NCBI GenBank assembly: GCA_028279875.1
Contig: JANQMU010000083.1
Span: 1-64,000, forward strand
Origin: Rhizobiaceae bacterium
GTDB taxonomy: Bacteria; Pseudomonadota; Alphaproteobacteria; Rhizobiales; Rhizobiaceae
Length of the DNA: 64,000 nt
Reading direction: 5' to 3'
Shown here: piece after piece, positions 49,683-58,486 of the stretch
Position numbering within the stretch: the stretch's first letter is position 1
Layout: each line of letters begins with the position of its first letter
The notes under the pieces: generated by a model
What the model was told of the DNA's origin: nothing
The model's database searches: none
What the model saw: only the letters and a program-made list of their open reading frames with translations
Made by a program: the position numbers and the translations under genes

Positions 49683-50669
49683 TTGATTGTGGATCCGTTG
49701 TCAGACATCTTGTCGATCCTGAAACCCGAAAGCCATCTCGCCGCTTTGCTTGAATCGGGCGGCGACTGGTCCATCCGCTTTCCCGACCAGAATGGCGGCC
49801 TGAAATGCAACGCTGTCATCAAGGGTGAGGCCTGGATTGTCGTCGATGACGATCCCGATCCCGTCCATGTGTGCAAGGGCGACTTCTTTCTGTTGCCGTC
49901 CGGGCGGCCTTTCGTCCTCGCCAGCGACCCCGACCTGCCGAGCGTTCCGGCTCACCGCTTCTTCGAGCAAGCCAAACCCGGCGGCGTGGTACAGCTGAAC
50001 GAAGGCCGGGATACCGTCATCGCCAGCAGTCGCTTTACCTTGATGAACCAAAACGCGGCGCAATTGCTGTCTGTGCTTCCGACCGTTGTCGTGGTCCCGG
50101 CCGGGGCACCTGACGCAGAACAGCTGAAGCGGTTTGTCGAGCTTGTCGTTTCAGAGCTGCAAGCTCCGCGTGCCGGAAGCGCTTTGACAACAGCATATCT
50201 GTCGCACCTGATCCTGGTGCAGACCTTGCGGTCAACCCTTTCAATGCAAGACGGGCACCTTGGTTGGCTATCCGCCCTGGCCGACCCGAGACTCTCGGTT
50301 TCCTTGAAGGCCATGCATGCCCATCCTGCGCGAAAGTGGACCCTGGAGGCACTTGCGCAATGTGCCGGCATGTCCCGGGCCGTTTTTGCCCGGCGGTTCC
50401 GGGAGGTGGTGGGTCAAACGCCCATGGAGTACCTGTCCGGCTGGCGAATGTTGAAGGCAAGCGATCAACTGCTTTCAACACAAGACTCCGTCTCGACTGT
50501 CGCTATCGGCGTTGGGTACATTTCCGAAAGTGCATTCAATACGGCTTTCAAGCGGATAATGGGATTGCCACCGCGTCGTTACATTCAGGAACATGGGCCC
50601 TCAGGCCTGCCGGCTGCGCCCATCTTCGGACCTGGACTCCCGCAAGTCGTGAACACAGCTTCTGAATGA
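49683..50669 (+). CDS. AraC family regulator with cupin_6 sensor
   Basis: 328 residues. Start is TTG at 49683 or GTG at 49689 (LIVDPLSDILSIL). The cupin_6 domain has CNAVIKGEAWIVVDDDPDPVHVCKGDFFLLPSGRPFVL. Two HTHs at the C-terminus: WTLEALAQCAGMSRAVFARRFREVVGQTPMEYLSGWRM and VATIGVGY-like segment VSTVAIGVGYISESAFNTAFKRIMGLPPRRY. Usually paired, as here, with a divergent SDR. Confidence 0.9.
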   Translation: MIVDPLSDILSILKPESHLAALLESGGDWSIRFPDQNGGLKCNAVIKGEAWIVVDDDPDPVHVCKGDFFLLPSGRPFVLASDPDLPSVPAHRFFEQAKPGGVVQLNEGRDTVIASSRFTLMNQNAAQLLSVLPTVVVVPAGAPDAEQLKRFVELVVSELQAPRAGSALTTAYLSHLILVQTLRSTLSMQDGHLGWLSALADPRLSVSLKAMHAHPARKWTLEALAQCAGMSRAVFARRFREVVGQTPMEYLSGWRMLKASDQLLSTQDSVSTVAIGVGYISESAFNTAFKRIMGLPPRRYIQEHGPSGLPAAPIFGPGLPQVVNTASE

Positions 50670-50766
50670 AACCATGCGTCCCGAAGATGAACCCGGCCTA
50701 GCCCGTTTTTAGCTGACAGGATTTGGCAAAATGTTTCTTGGACTGCATGCGGAGCGATCTGTCTTT

Positions 50767-51183
50767 CTAGGACTGGCCGATCCGTTTGATTGAAATATAC
50801 TCGGCCGACCGAGTGGTCGGCGCGTCACACACAGCTTCGATATTGTTTCCATCAGGATCGAATACATATGCTGCGTAGTATTGCGAATGATAGTCACGCA
50901 ACCCTGGTTTGCCGTTGTCGAAGCCACCGGCTTCGAGAGCAGCGACGTGAAATGCATCGACATGATCTCGGGATTTCGCCTGGAAGGCCAAATGGACGTG
51001 CGAAACCCTGTCTTCGGCAGCATCGAAATAGAGCTCATCCGCAAAGAAGCGGTCTCCATCGTCGTAGAACGCATCCCCCAGGTCCAGACTTTCGAAGACC
51101 GCACGATAGAATCTCTTGCTTCGTTCAACGTCTGAAACTCGAAGGTGCAGATGATCGATAACTCGTCCCACTTTGAATACCAT
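50767..51183 (-). CDS. VOC superfamily (glyoxalase-like) protein
   Basis: 138 residues from Met at 51183, with RBS GAGGTAGG. VGRVIDHLHLRVSDVERSKRFYRAVFESLDL is the first VOC module and VHLAFQAKSRDHVDAFHVAALEAGGFDNGKPGLRDYHSQYYAAYVFDPDGNNIEAVCDA the second, with the His/Glu metal ligand pattern (HLHL... DPDGNNIEAV) of dioxygenase-like members. A longer start at 51306 is not supported. Confidence 0.88.
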   Translation of the reverse strand: MVFKVGRVIDHLHLRVSDVERSKRFYRAVFESLDLGDAFYDDGDRFFADELYFDAAEDRVSHVHLAFQAKSRDHVDAFHVAALEAGGFDNGKPGLRDYHSQYYAAYVFDPDGNNIEAVCDAPTTRSAEYISIKRIGQS

Positions 51184-51340
51184 GCCTACCTCGCCTCTGC
51201 CTTGGAACTCCTTCCAGCCTACATGGAGTGAGACATGTGGATAAGCGGCTCTTTCCTGACCTTCACCGAAATGCCGGATGTGCCAGACCCCATAAGTTTC
51301 TGCCACCGGTGAAAATCACCGCTTGTGGTCGAACTGAAAG

Positions 51341-51385
51341 GCGGATCAGGGTGCTGCCATTTGCATTGGCAGCACCCTGGTCCGC
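51341..51385. repeat. Long hairpin beside repeat copy E
   Basis: A 13-bp perfect stem (CAGGGTGCTGCCA at 51347-51359 with TGGCAGCACCCTG at 51367-51379) extends by GCGGA/TCCGC with one mismatch to 19 bp, over a 7-nt loop. It is directly followed by copy E. No T-run, so it is more likely a REP-like element than a terminator. Confidence 0.6.
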
Positions 51386-51390
51386 ATTCT

Positions 51391-51430
51391 GTGCGTTCAT
51401 GCATTGCGCGGCAAACAGCCGGACCGGGCC
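51391..51430 (+). repeat. Dispersed intergenic repeat, copy E (left half)
   Basis: GTGCGTTCATGCATTGCGCG then GCAAACAGCCGGACCGGGCC; matches the left half of copies D and F. Confidence 0.6.
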
Positions 51431-51532
51431 CTCTTTGTCGAATGCAGCGCTTCTCACGAATGGCAGCATCCGCGAATGAGCCAGGAAACCGGTAAGATCA
51501 ACACTGATTCGGCGGCCAGCCAGCCACCGGGA

Positions 51533-52411
51533 CTACTTCGCGTCTTCCAGGAGTTCGGCAAGGATCGGATTGAATGTCTCCGGGTATTCCCAGAACATCA
51601 TGTGTCCGCCGAATGCGTCCACCTGGCTGTTTGGCAGATTTGCCCCGATATAGGACCTGGCAGTTTCGGCCCAGTGATCGGCCACCACGAAACTTGACGG
51701 CATTGAGGCATCAATGTCCTTGGCCACATCCATGTAGTTGCTGAACATGCCAGCCGCGAGCAGCGCTGACGCCACCCATGGCGGAGACGCCGTCGATTGA
51801 TCGACGATCCACTGTGCCAGCTCGGGCGTGTAGTCCTGTTCGATCATCACCTCATCGGCGTACCAGTTGATCACATCGCGGTGGCCCTGCGCTGTTTGCA
51901 CGGCCTGATAGAACGCCGCGATGTCGGCAACGCCACCTTCCACCCAATCCCCCTCGACGCCCGTCAGCGGTGTGGGCGACAGGTCGATGCACATATGAGC
52001 CGCAGCCGCATCGGTGCCGTTGACCTTGATGAATTCCCAGGTCGTCAGGCAGCCGAAAGACCAGCCCACCAGAACAGGCTTTTCCACGCCCAGGTGATTC
52101 AGCAGCTTCGCCATATCGGCACCCTGCGTGGTGTAGTTGTTGCCTTCCAGCGTCACGGTCGACCGGCCATGACTGCGGGGGTCGAAGGTGATCACCCGAT
52201 GATTGCCCGAGAGAGCATTGATCTGGTGTTCGAAGACTTCGGTGGTAAAGGTCCACCCCGGCACCAGCACAACCGCGGGTCCTGCGCCCGCGGATTCGTA
52301 ATAGATTTCGACTCCGGGCTCGACTTCGAAATAGTCTCCGGCCTGCGCCGCACCCGCCTGAACGATCAGCGCCGCCGCAACTGCCGAAGCCAGTCTTTTT
52401 TTGCAAACCAT
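51533..52411 (-). CDS. Secreted alpha/beta hydrolase
   Basis: 292 residues from Met at 52411 (RBS GGGGGAAA). Signal peptide about 1-24 (LASAVAAALIVQAGAAQAG). PAVVLVPGWTFTTEVFEHQINALSGNHRVITFDPRSHGRS, nucleophile elbow LVGWSFGCLTTWEF, and the C-terminal FGGHMMFWEYPETFN with catalytic His. Ser-type esterase or peroxidase-like hydrolase. A single open frame reaches 53485 upstream, but the signal peptide and RBS fix the start at 52411. Divergent from an AraC gene. Confidence 0.87.
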   Translation of the reverse strand: MVCKKRLASAVAAALIVQAGAAQAGDYFEVEPGVEIYYESAGAGPAVVLVPGWTFTTEVFEHQINALSGNHRVITFDPRSHGRSTVTLEGNNYTTQGADMAKLLNHLGVEKPVLVGWSFGCLTTWEFIKVNGTDAAAAHMCIDLSPTPLTGVEGDWVEGGVADIAAFYQAVQTAQGHRDVINWYADEVMIEQDYTPELAQWIVDQSTASPPWVASALLAAGMFSNYMDVAKDIDASMPSSFVVADHWAETARSYIGANLPNSQVDAFGGHMMFWEYPETFNPILAELLEDAK

Positions 52412-52528
52412 GTTGTTTTCCCCCTTGCAGTAGCATTTGATGATGCCTGACCAAGGATATCCGTCCAAACCGCGCGCGGTTATCTCGATCGCGCAGCGCT
52501 GCCGGCTCGTAAACGGGGAAAAAGCCTT

Positions 52529-53545
52529 GTGACACAGCCTGAATATCCGGATTGCGCAAAACGCCGCGTTGCGACATGCGATGTGCGGTTTGAGAATATC
52601 GACCAGCAGGCGGCCTGTCTGAGCGGATATGACCAGAAGTACCAGCAGGTGAGCTGCGGCAAGTACCACGGATGGTTTCGCACGGTTTTGCTCGACGACG
52701 ATGTCGGGCTGTATTTCGAGAGCTTCAATCAAGCACTGGATCAATGGGGCGCCTCGCCGCTCGATCGCTATGGGTTTATCTTCTTCATGGATGCGGGGAA
52801 TTGCGCCCATCTGGGCATGCGCGTGTTCCGCGGCGATGACATCCTGTTCCTGCCGCCGGGCAACGCTTTTGACTTCCGCTCCCCGCCCCGGACCAGCTTT
52901 TGCGTCGTCAGTATCGATCGCCTTGTTTTTGAAACCATCCTGCGCGGCAGCCTGGGGCCGGATGAGGCAAGCGCGCTGTCCCGCAATGACACGCGGGTGA
53001 TCCGCGACGAAGACTGTGCCGGTTTGCTGCGCCAGCTTGTGACCTTCCTGGTGCGCCGGACCGGGCAGCAGGACGCTGAGGGGATTGCAGCCGGAACGCT
53101 CAACGGGGCCAAGCGATCCTTGCTGGAACTCACCGGTGGGATTGTCAGCAGCTCTTTCAACGCGGACAGCGGTCATCCCGCTGAAGACAGTCATTCCAGC
53201 GAAGACCTGGCGCGACGCATGCGCGATTTCATCCGCGATCGCAGAGGTATCGGATTTGGTCCAGCGCAGCTTGCCGAAGAATTCGCAATCTCCCGACGCC
53301 GCCTTGAACAGCTGTTCCAGACCTGCTTCGGAAAAAGTCCGGGCGAGTACATTCAGACTGTCAAACTGAACGAGTTTCGATCCGCCCTGCTGTCGCAGCA
53401 GAACCAGAGCCGCAGCATAGGAGACGTAGCCGCCAGTTTCGAGATTTGGCACCTCAGCAGGCTCGCCCAAACCTATCGCCGGCACTTCGGCGAACTTCCG
53501 TCAGAAGCCCGGAAAGCCATGGACGGCTCCGTCTGCATCCCGTGA
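52529..53545 (+). CDS. AraC family regulator (EutR-like N-terminus)
   Basis: 338 residues from GTG at 52529 with GGGGA upstream. The N-terminal part has ENIDQQAACLSGYDQKYQQVSCGKYHGWFRTVLLDDDVGLYFESFNQAL, the pattern of ethanolamine-operon-type AraC regulators, followed by RVFRGDDILFLPPGNAFDF. The HTH pair GFGPAQLAEEFAISRRRLEQLFQTCFGKSPGEYIQTVKLNEFRSALL and IGDVAASFEIWHLSRLAQTYRRHFGELPSE is complete. Divergent from the secreted hydrolase, its probable target. Confidence 0.88.
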   Translation: MTQPEYPDCAKRRVATCDVRFENIDQQAACLSGYDQKYQQVSCGKYHGWFRTVLLDDDVGLYFESFNQALDQWGASPLDRYGFIFFMDAGNCAHLGMRVFRGDDILFLPPGNAFDFRSPPRTSFCVVSIDRLVFETILRGSLGPDEASALSRNDTRVIRDEDCAGLLRQLVTFLVRRTGQQDAEGIAAGTLNGAKRSLLELTGGIVSSSFNADSGHPAEDSHSSEDLARRMRDFIRDRRGIGFGPAQLAEEFAISRRRLEQLFQTCFGKSPGEYIQTVKLNEFRSALLSQQNQSRSIGDVAASFEIWHLSRLAQTYRRHFGELPSEARKAMDGSVCIP

Positions 53546-53610
53546 TTTCATGCATTGCGCAGCAAAGGTCTGGACCAAGCCCGAAACGACGGGTGTTGCG
53601 TTTCTTATAA
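53544..53610 (+). repeat. Dispersed intergenic repeat, copy F
   Basis: TTCATGCATTGCGCAGCAAA then GGTCTGGACCAAGCCCGAAA and GGGTGTTGCGTTTCTT. It carries both halves of the unit in shortened form, beginning at the AraC stop codon. Confidence 0.6.
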
Positions 53611-53677
53611 TGACCGCAAGGCGGGTAATCCGCCAATGTCGGACCGATGTTCAGTGCAAAGGAATTGAGGTTATGAA

Positions 53678-54478
53678 TTGAAAATCATGTGTCTGAACGG
53701 GTGGGGCGGCAAACTCCATGCGGAACTGCTGCCCTATCTGCAAACGTCAAGCCCTGAAATCCTGTGCCTCCAGGAAGTGGTCCATACTCCGGTCTCCGAC
53801 AAGGACTGGCTGACATACCGGGACAGCGACCATGTCTTGCCGCAGCGCGCCAACTTCTTTCGGGATGTGAGCCACGCCTTGCCCGAACACACAGCGGTCT
53901 TCTGCCCGGCGGCACAGGGCGTTCTTTGGGACGGGGACCGGTCGATACCATCGCAATGGGGGTTGGCGACATTCGTGCATCGCTCGCTTCCCGTCATCGG
54001 GCAGGTGCGGGGTTTTGTCCACAAGGACTATGCCCCGGCCGGCTACGGCGATCATCCCCGGTCCCGCAGCGCCCACGGGGTCCGGGTGTATGACGACCGG
54101 GCAGACCGGTCGGTCAGCATCACGCATATGCACGGGCTGCGCCATCCGAACGGCAAGATGGACACCCCCGAGCGTGCGCAACAGGCGCGCAAGCTTCTTG
54201 CCCTGTCCCGCCAGCTGTCACAACCGGACGACCTGTCGGTGATCTGCGGCGATTTCAATGTCGAACCGGACAGCGAGACGCTTCGGATCCTGACCGAAGC
54301 CGGATTCTCGGAACTGGTGACGGCGCGCGGTTTTGAAAGCACCCGAACCTCGCACTACAGGAAACCCGGTCGATTCGCGGACTACATGCTCATCAACCCC
54401 CAGGAAGCCGTCCGTGGCTTCGATGTGGTCCATGTTCCGGAGGTTTCGGATCACTGTCCCTTGGTGCTGGAGCTGTAG
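53678..54478 (+). CDS. Endonuclease/exonuclease/phosphatase family protein
   Basis: 266 residues from TTG at 53678 (MKIMCLNGWGGKL). EEP fold: LCLQEVVHTP supplies the metal Glu, SITHMHGLRHPNGK the first His region, VICGDFNVEPDS the GDFN catalytic motif and VSDHCPLVLEL the closing SDHxP. Mg-dependent phosphodiesterase of DNA, RNA or small phosphoesters; specificity unknown. Single gene flanked by a repeat copy. Confidence 0.9.
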   Translation: MKIMCLNGWGGKLHAELLPYLQTSSPEILCLQEVVHTPVSDKDWLTYRDSDHVLPQRANFFRDVSHALPEHTAVFCPAAQGVLWDGDRSIPSQWGLATFVHRSLPVIGQVRGFVHKDYAPAGYGDHPRSRSAHGVRVYDDRADRSVSITHMHGLRHPNGKMDTPERAQQARKLLALSRQLSQPDDLSVICGDFNVEPDSETLRILTEAGFSELVTARGFESTRTSHYRKPGRFADYMLINPQEAVRGFDVVHVPEVSDHCPLVLEL

Positions 54479-54556
54479 CGCCCGGCAAAAAAGTTCAGGA
54501 ATGAACGATCGATCTGGTTGTACCTGCCGGCACACAGGTTCAATGGTGATCACAGC

Positions 54557-55975
54557 CTAAAGCTCCCGCTCGAACAGCCTTTTCGCCATGACACCAACGC
54601 GTGCCTCGACGGCTTCGAGCGCGTCGAGAATCATGTCTTCCCGGAAGCGCCGTCCGACGATCTGCACGGCGACCGGCATTCCGTCATGCATGCAGGGTGA
54701 GACAATGCCTGCCGGAAGCCCCAAATAGTTCATGGCAAAAGACCAGTGGCCGCATCCAAGCACGTCCATGATGCCGTCCTTGCCTTCCGCGTCCCGGTTC
54801 CACGAATAGGTCGGAGACGGGAGGAAGGGAGTCAATACGATCGGATAGCGCTCGAGCAGGAGGTTCCACTGGCGTATGAAACGGGAACGCTCCGCCATCT
54901 GGCGCAGGAGCTCTTCACTCTCGAAAGGCGGGAAGAGCTCGAAATAGTGGTCAAATATGCGATTGATTTCAGCGCTGCCATGTCTGTGGATGTTGGCCCT
55001 CATCAGAAGACTGATCTCGGCCATCAACGCGCGGTAGCCGGTCTCTCCGATTTCGCGAATATCGGGCGTTTCGACCTCGACAACCTCATATCCAGCGTCA
55101 ATCAGGCAGTCCCGGGCCGTATCCAGTGCCGTGATGATCGCTGGATGCGCCCCGAACTGGTAGGTATTTCTGGTGAAAGCAACCTTGACCGGCTCTTCCA
55201 GTGCAGGACCGTCGAAAGGCACAGGCACCTGCCAGGGATCGTGCGGATCGTATGCGATGGCGGACCGCATGGCGAGCCGCACATCACGCACCTCGCGGCA
55301 GATCACCCCCTGTACCGACATCAACTGTGCAAGCATGCCGCGCTCCGCCTTTTGCGAAGGATTCCAGGCAGGGGTACGGCCAAGTCCCGGCTTGACCGTG
55401 ACCGCGCCGGTGGCGGCGGAAGGAAAGCGCAACGAGCCACCGATATCATTCCCGTGGGCAATCGGGCCCATACCGCTCATGACGGCGGTCGAGGCGCCGC
55501 CCGACGATCCGCCGGAAGATGCCCAGTCGTTCCATGGATTGAACGTGCGCCCGTGCAGTTCGTTGGTCGTCGTGGCACGAAAGGAGAATTCCGGCGTATT
55601 CGTGCGGCCGATGACAATGGCACCGTCACCGGTCAAATTCCGGACGATCGGCGCGTCGGCCGGCGCGATGACATCGGTGAAGGCCTTCACGCCGTTTGGC
55701 GTTGCCTTGCCCTTCTGGTCGACATTTTCCTTGATGGTGACCGGCACGCCATGCAGCGGTCCGACCGGACCGGAATTGTTCAGGACAGCATCAAGGTCGC
55801 GTGCGCGGGCAACGGCCTCGTCGCCCAGATCATGAACGACGGCATTGAGATGACCGTTTACCGCACGCATGCGATCCACTGTGGCGGTCACAGCCGCCTC
55901 GGCCGTGGTTTCGCGTCTTGCGATATGTTCAGCGAGCTCGCTCGCACTCATTTGCCAGAGTGGTGTGTCTGTCAT
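54557..55975 (-). CDS. Amidase signature family amidohydrolase
   Basis: 472 residues. Ser-cisSer-Lys triad: Lys in PVTIKENVDQKG, cis-Ser in WASSGGSSGGASTAV and Ser nucleophile in GNDIGGSLRFPS. PLHGVP and the C-terminal GLPAGIVSPCMHDGMPVAVQIVGRRFREDMILDALEAVE are standard. It hydrolyses an amide bond, substrate unknown. Its start overlaps the preceding small gene's stop (ATGA), placing it last in the COG0523 operon. Confidence 0.92.
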   Translation of the reverse strand: MTDTPLWQMSASELAEHIARRETTAEAAVTATVDRMRAVNGHLNAVVHDLGDEAVARARDLDAVLNNSGPVGPLHGVPVTIKENVDQKGKATPNGVKAFTDVIAPADAPIVRNLTGDGAIVIGRTNTPEFSFRATTTNELHGRTFNPWNDWASSGGSSGGASTAVMSGMGPIAHGNDIGGSLRFPSAATGAVTVKPGLGRTPAWNPSQKAERGMLAQLMSVQGVICREVRDVRLAMRSAIAYDPHDPWQVPVPFDGPALEEPVKVAFTRNTYQFGAHPAIITALDTARDCLIDAGYEVVEVETPDIREIGETGYRALMAEISLLMRANIHRHGSAEINRIFDHYFELFPPFESEELLRQMAERSRFIRQWNLLLERYPIVLTPFLPSPTYSWNRDAEGKDGIMDVLGCGHWSFAMNYLGLPAGIVSPCMHDGMPVAVQIVGRRFREDMILDALEAVEARVGVMAKRLFEREL

Positions 55976-56262
55976 GGTTTTTCGACTTGGATTCTTGCGC
56001 CCGCAGCGTCGGCGACCTCCGCTCTTTTCACATCCGCCATCGGAGCATGTATCCGGATTGTCGTTGCGGGTTTGCCGGGTTCAAGGATGCCGATCACCGT
56101 CTCGATGTCCGGGCATCCTTCGTCCCGGCAGGCCAGCTCAGCGACGGTCAGGGTGGTATCATCCGGCAGGTCCATGAACTCGCGGACCCAATCCTTGATC
56201 TCCGCGGACTTGGCCTGCAACCTGTTCGTTTTCGGCGCGAGCGGATTGCGAAACAGGGTCAT
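55972..56262 (-). CDS. Small conserved protein of the COG0523 operon
   Basis: 96 residues from Met at 56262. RLQAKSAEIKDWVREFMDLPDDTTLTVAELACRDEGCPDIETVIGILEPGKPATTIRIHAPMADVKRAEV is a pattern I associate with small proteins linked to CobW-type genes; function undefined. The ELACRDEGCPDIET segment contains a C-x4-C that could bind metal. It overlaps both neighbours by four bases (ATGA), so the stoichiometry of the three products is probably linked. Confidence 0.75.
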   Translation of the reverse strand: MTLFRNPLAPKTNRLQAKSAEIKDWVREFMDLPDDTTLTVAELACRDEGCPDIETVIGILEPGKPATTIRIHAPMADVKRAEVADAAGARIQVEKP

Positions 56263-57248
56263 CCCGTCAGGGCCTGTTCCCGGGCGACGCAACGTCGGAA
56301 ACCTTCCTCAATGATATTGCGCGGCAAATCGCGACCGATAAAGACAAGCCGCGTCGTGCGCTGCTCGTCCGGTTTCCATGGCCGCTGATGATCGCCTTCC
56401 AGCATCATGTGAACACCCTGGGTCACAAAGCGGTCATCATCGCCCTCAAAGGCGATGATCCCTTTCATGCGTAGCATATCGGCACCAAAATCCTGGGCGA
56501 CCGACTGTATCCACGCGAAGAACCGTTCCGGATCGAGCGGAGCATCGCTCAACAGCGAGAAACTCGTGACATGGTCATCGTGGTGGTGGTGATGGAAATG
56601 CTTCAGGAATTCCGGCTCGATCTCCAGCACCCGGTCCAGATCGAACGCGTTGCGGCCGATCACGTCGTCCAGCGCCACCTGGCAACGCTCGCTGCGTTGG
56701 ATGACGGCGGTCGGATTGATCCTGCGGACCCGGGCTTCCACTTCGGTGAGTTCCTGTTCGTTGACGACATCCGTTTTGTTCAGAAGGACGATGTCGGCAA
56801 ACGCCAGCTGCACCTGTGCCTCGTGCGCCTTGTCGATCTCGCCAAGCAGGTGCCTGGCGTCCGCGACGGTGATGATGGCGTCCAGCCTGGTGTTCGATTG
56901 CACGTCGTCATCGACGAAAAAGGTCTGTGCGACCGGTGCGGGATCGGCAAGTCCTGTTGTCTCGATGAGAATCGCATCAAACCGGTCACGGTGCTTCATC
57001 AGGCTTTCGATTATGCGGATAAGGTCGCCGCGCACGGTGCAGCAGATGCATCCATTGTTCATCTCGAAGATTTCTTCGTCGGCATCCACGACCAGGTCGT
57101 TGTCGATACCGATTTCACCGAACTCATTGACGATAACCGCGTACCGCCTGCCGTGATCCTCGGAGAGGATGCGATTGAGAAGTGTTGTCTTGCCGGCGCC
57201 CAGATAGCCGGTGAGAATGGTAACGGGTGTCCTGTCGATGGCATTCAT
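56259..57248 (-). CDS. COG0523 (CobW/ZNG1-type) GTP-dependent metallochaperone, A
   Basis: 329 residues. Walker A TGYLGAGKTT (13-22), metal-binding CxCC in NNGCICCTVRG (66-70), Walker B-like IETTGLADP, guanine motif LLNKTDVV. A His-rich insert HFHHHHHDDH (about 215-224) adds metal capacity. The C-terminal CobW_C domain has GIIAFEGDDDRFVTQGVHMMLEGD. Members deliver Zn or related metals to target enzymes, especially in zinc starvation. The start at 57248 is coupled (ATGA) to the upstream COG0523 gene. Confidence 0.92.
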   Translation of the reverse strand: MNAIDRTPVTILTGYLGAGKTTLLNRILSEDHGRRYAVIVNEFGEIGIDNDLVVDADEEIFEMNNGCICCTVRGDLIRIIESLMKHRDRFDAILIETTGLADPAPVAQTFFVDDDVQSNTRLDAIITVADARHLLGEIDKAHEAQVQLAFADIVLLNKTDVVNEQELTEVEARVRRINPTAVIQRSERCQVALDDVIGRNAFDLDRVLEIEPEFLKHFHHHHHDDHVTSFSLLSDAPLDPERFFAWIQSVAQDFGADMLRMKGIIAFEGDDDRFVTQGVHMMLEGDHQRPWKPDEQRTTRLVFIGRDLPRNIIEEGFRRCVAREQALTG

Positions 57249-58474
57249 GGCAATTTCCGAGATAGGTTGGTGAGAACGGTAAGTTTGTTGTTGAGGGAAG
57301 CAACAAGGGCGCTGTGAAAGCGTTTGAACGACCTGATGAACGAGAAAGGCACCCCATCGATCACCGCTGCGAACAGCGCACGGACCGGTTCAGGATCAAT
57401 GCCGCTGGTTATGAACACAAGTCGTGTTCTGTGATCATCGTCAGGCCAGGCGTCGAGCCGAACCGGATCCGAAAGCATGTGTTGTACCGCGTGGACGATA
57501 AGCGGGCGGTCAGGGGTTTCTTCGGTTGCGATAACGCCCTTGACCCGCAAAAGCCGCTGCCCTGCGGATTTCTGGAGGATCGAAAGAAACCGTTGAAACC
57601 GTTGCTTTGGCAGCGGCTGGTCTCCGACGATGCTGAAGGTTCGGATGCCCGGCCCGTGCCTTGGTGTTTTTTCGCCGGCGTGTGACTGGAAAGCATGATT
57701 GGCTTCCGTCGCCAAAGCAGCTTCCAGCGCAAGCCATCCGGCCACATCGTCCCCGCGGTCGACCACGGAATACGGTCTCGGGGAAAACAAGGCGGCGAGG
57801 TCGGCTTTCTGACCATCGATGATATCGGCGCTCGCATTGAGCGCACGCAGCTCTTGCGGCAGGGCAGCGACGTTCGACAGAGCCCTGGGGTCTGTCGCCA
57901 AATCAGTCTTGGTCAGAACAATCCGGTCCGCGAAAGCAACCTGTTTAAGCGCCTCGAAATGGCGTTCGACGGACATCGCGCCGGTGACACTGTCATAGAG
58001 CGTCACAAATCCGGCCAGATAAAAAGCGCTGTCGACGGTCCGGTCGCGCAGCGTGTCTTCTCCGCTTCGGCTGGCGGTCAAGGCGTTAACCAGCGGAGCC
58101 GGGTCGCCCAACCCGCTCATCTCGACAATCACGCGCGAAAACCGGCTCGTCAGGTCGGCCGAGGCGGCGCAGTGGAGATCGAACAGCGTGGTCCGGATGT
58201 CGGTTGTCCCCGAGCAGCACAGGCAACCGGTTGAAACCTGATTGATCGTCGTTTCACCTCTGCGCACCAGCAGGTGGTCGACAGGGACATCCCCGAACTC
58301 GTTGATGATCACGGCACTGTCATGGAAAGCGGGATCGCTCAGAAGCTTGTTCAGGAGCGTTGATTTGCCCGAGCCGAGAAAGCCACTCAGGAAATGCACG
58401 GGTATGCGCTCAGGCAAAGGCCGAATTGTGTGGCTGCCTGGCTTTTCCGTCTGCCTGGGTTCCGATTGTGCCAT
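57245..58474 (-). CDS. COG0523 (CobW/ZNG1-type) GTP-dependent metallochaperone, B
   Basis: 409 residues from Met at 58474 (an in-frame Met at 58486 adds four residues). Walker A SGFLGSGKST (30-39), CxCC in STGCLCCSGT (84-87), IVEMSGLGDP and TKTDL. The CobW_C part contains GVIATEETPDRPLIVHAVQHML. Less His-rich than its partner and clearly paralogous. First gene of the four-gene operon; a Zur-like box lies about 300 bp upstream at 58781. Confidence 0.92.
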   Translation of the reverse strand: MAQSEPRQTEKPGSHTIRPLPERIPVHFLSGFLGSGKSTLLNKLLSDPAFHDSAVIINEFGDVPVDHLLVRRGETTINQVSTGCLCCSGTTDIRTTLFDLHCAASADLTSRFSRVIVEMSGLGDPAPLVNALTASRSGEDTLRDRTVDSAFYLAGFVTLYDSVTGAMSVERHFEALKQVAFADRIVLTKTDLATDPRALSNVAALPQELRALNASADIIDGQKADLAALFSPRPYSVVDRGDDVAGWLALEAALATEANHAFQSHAGEKTPRHGPGIRTFSIVGDQPLPKQRFQRFLSILQKSAGQRLLRVKGVIATEETPDRPLIVHAVQHMLSDPVRLDAWPDDDHRTRLVFITSGIDPEPVRALFAAVIDGVPFSFIRSFKRFHSALVASLNNKLTVLTNLSRKLP

Positions 58475-58486
58475 GATGACGATCAA

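Larger units (their letters stand above)
51184..51532. other. 349-bp intergenic stretch with a long hairpin and repeat copy E
   Basis: No gene recognised. It contains the 19-bp-stem hairpin at 51341-51385 and repeat copy E at 51391-51430. Confidence 0.45.

Noticed and set aside
52412..53485. Upstream extension of the secreted hydrolase to a 650-residue protein
   Set aside because: The hydrolase has its own signal peptide and RBS at 52411, and the extension lies antisense to a complete AraC regulator.
54557..58474. Nitrile hydratase operon
   Set aside because: An amidase and P47K-like (COG0523) genes are present, but neither hydratase alpha nor beta subunit (CSLCSC motif) is found.
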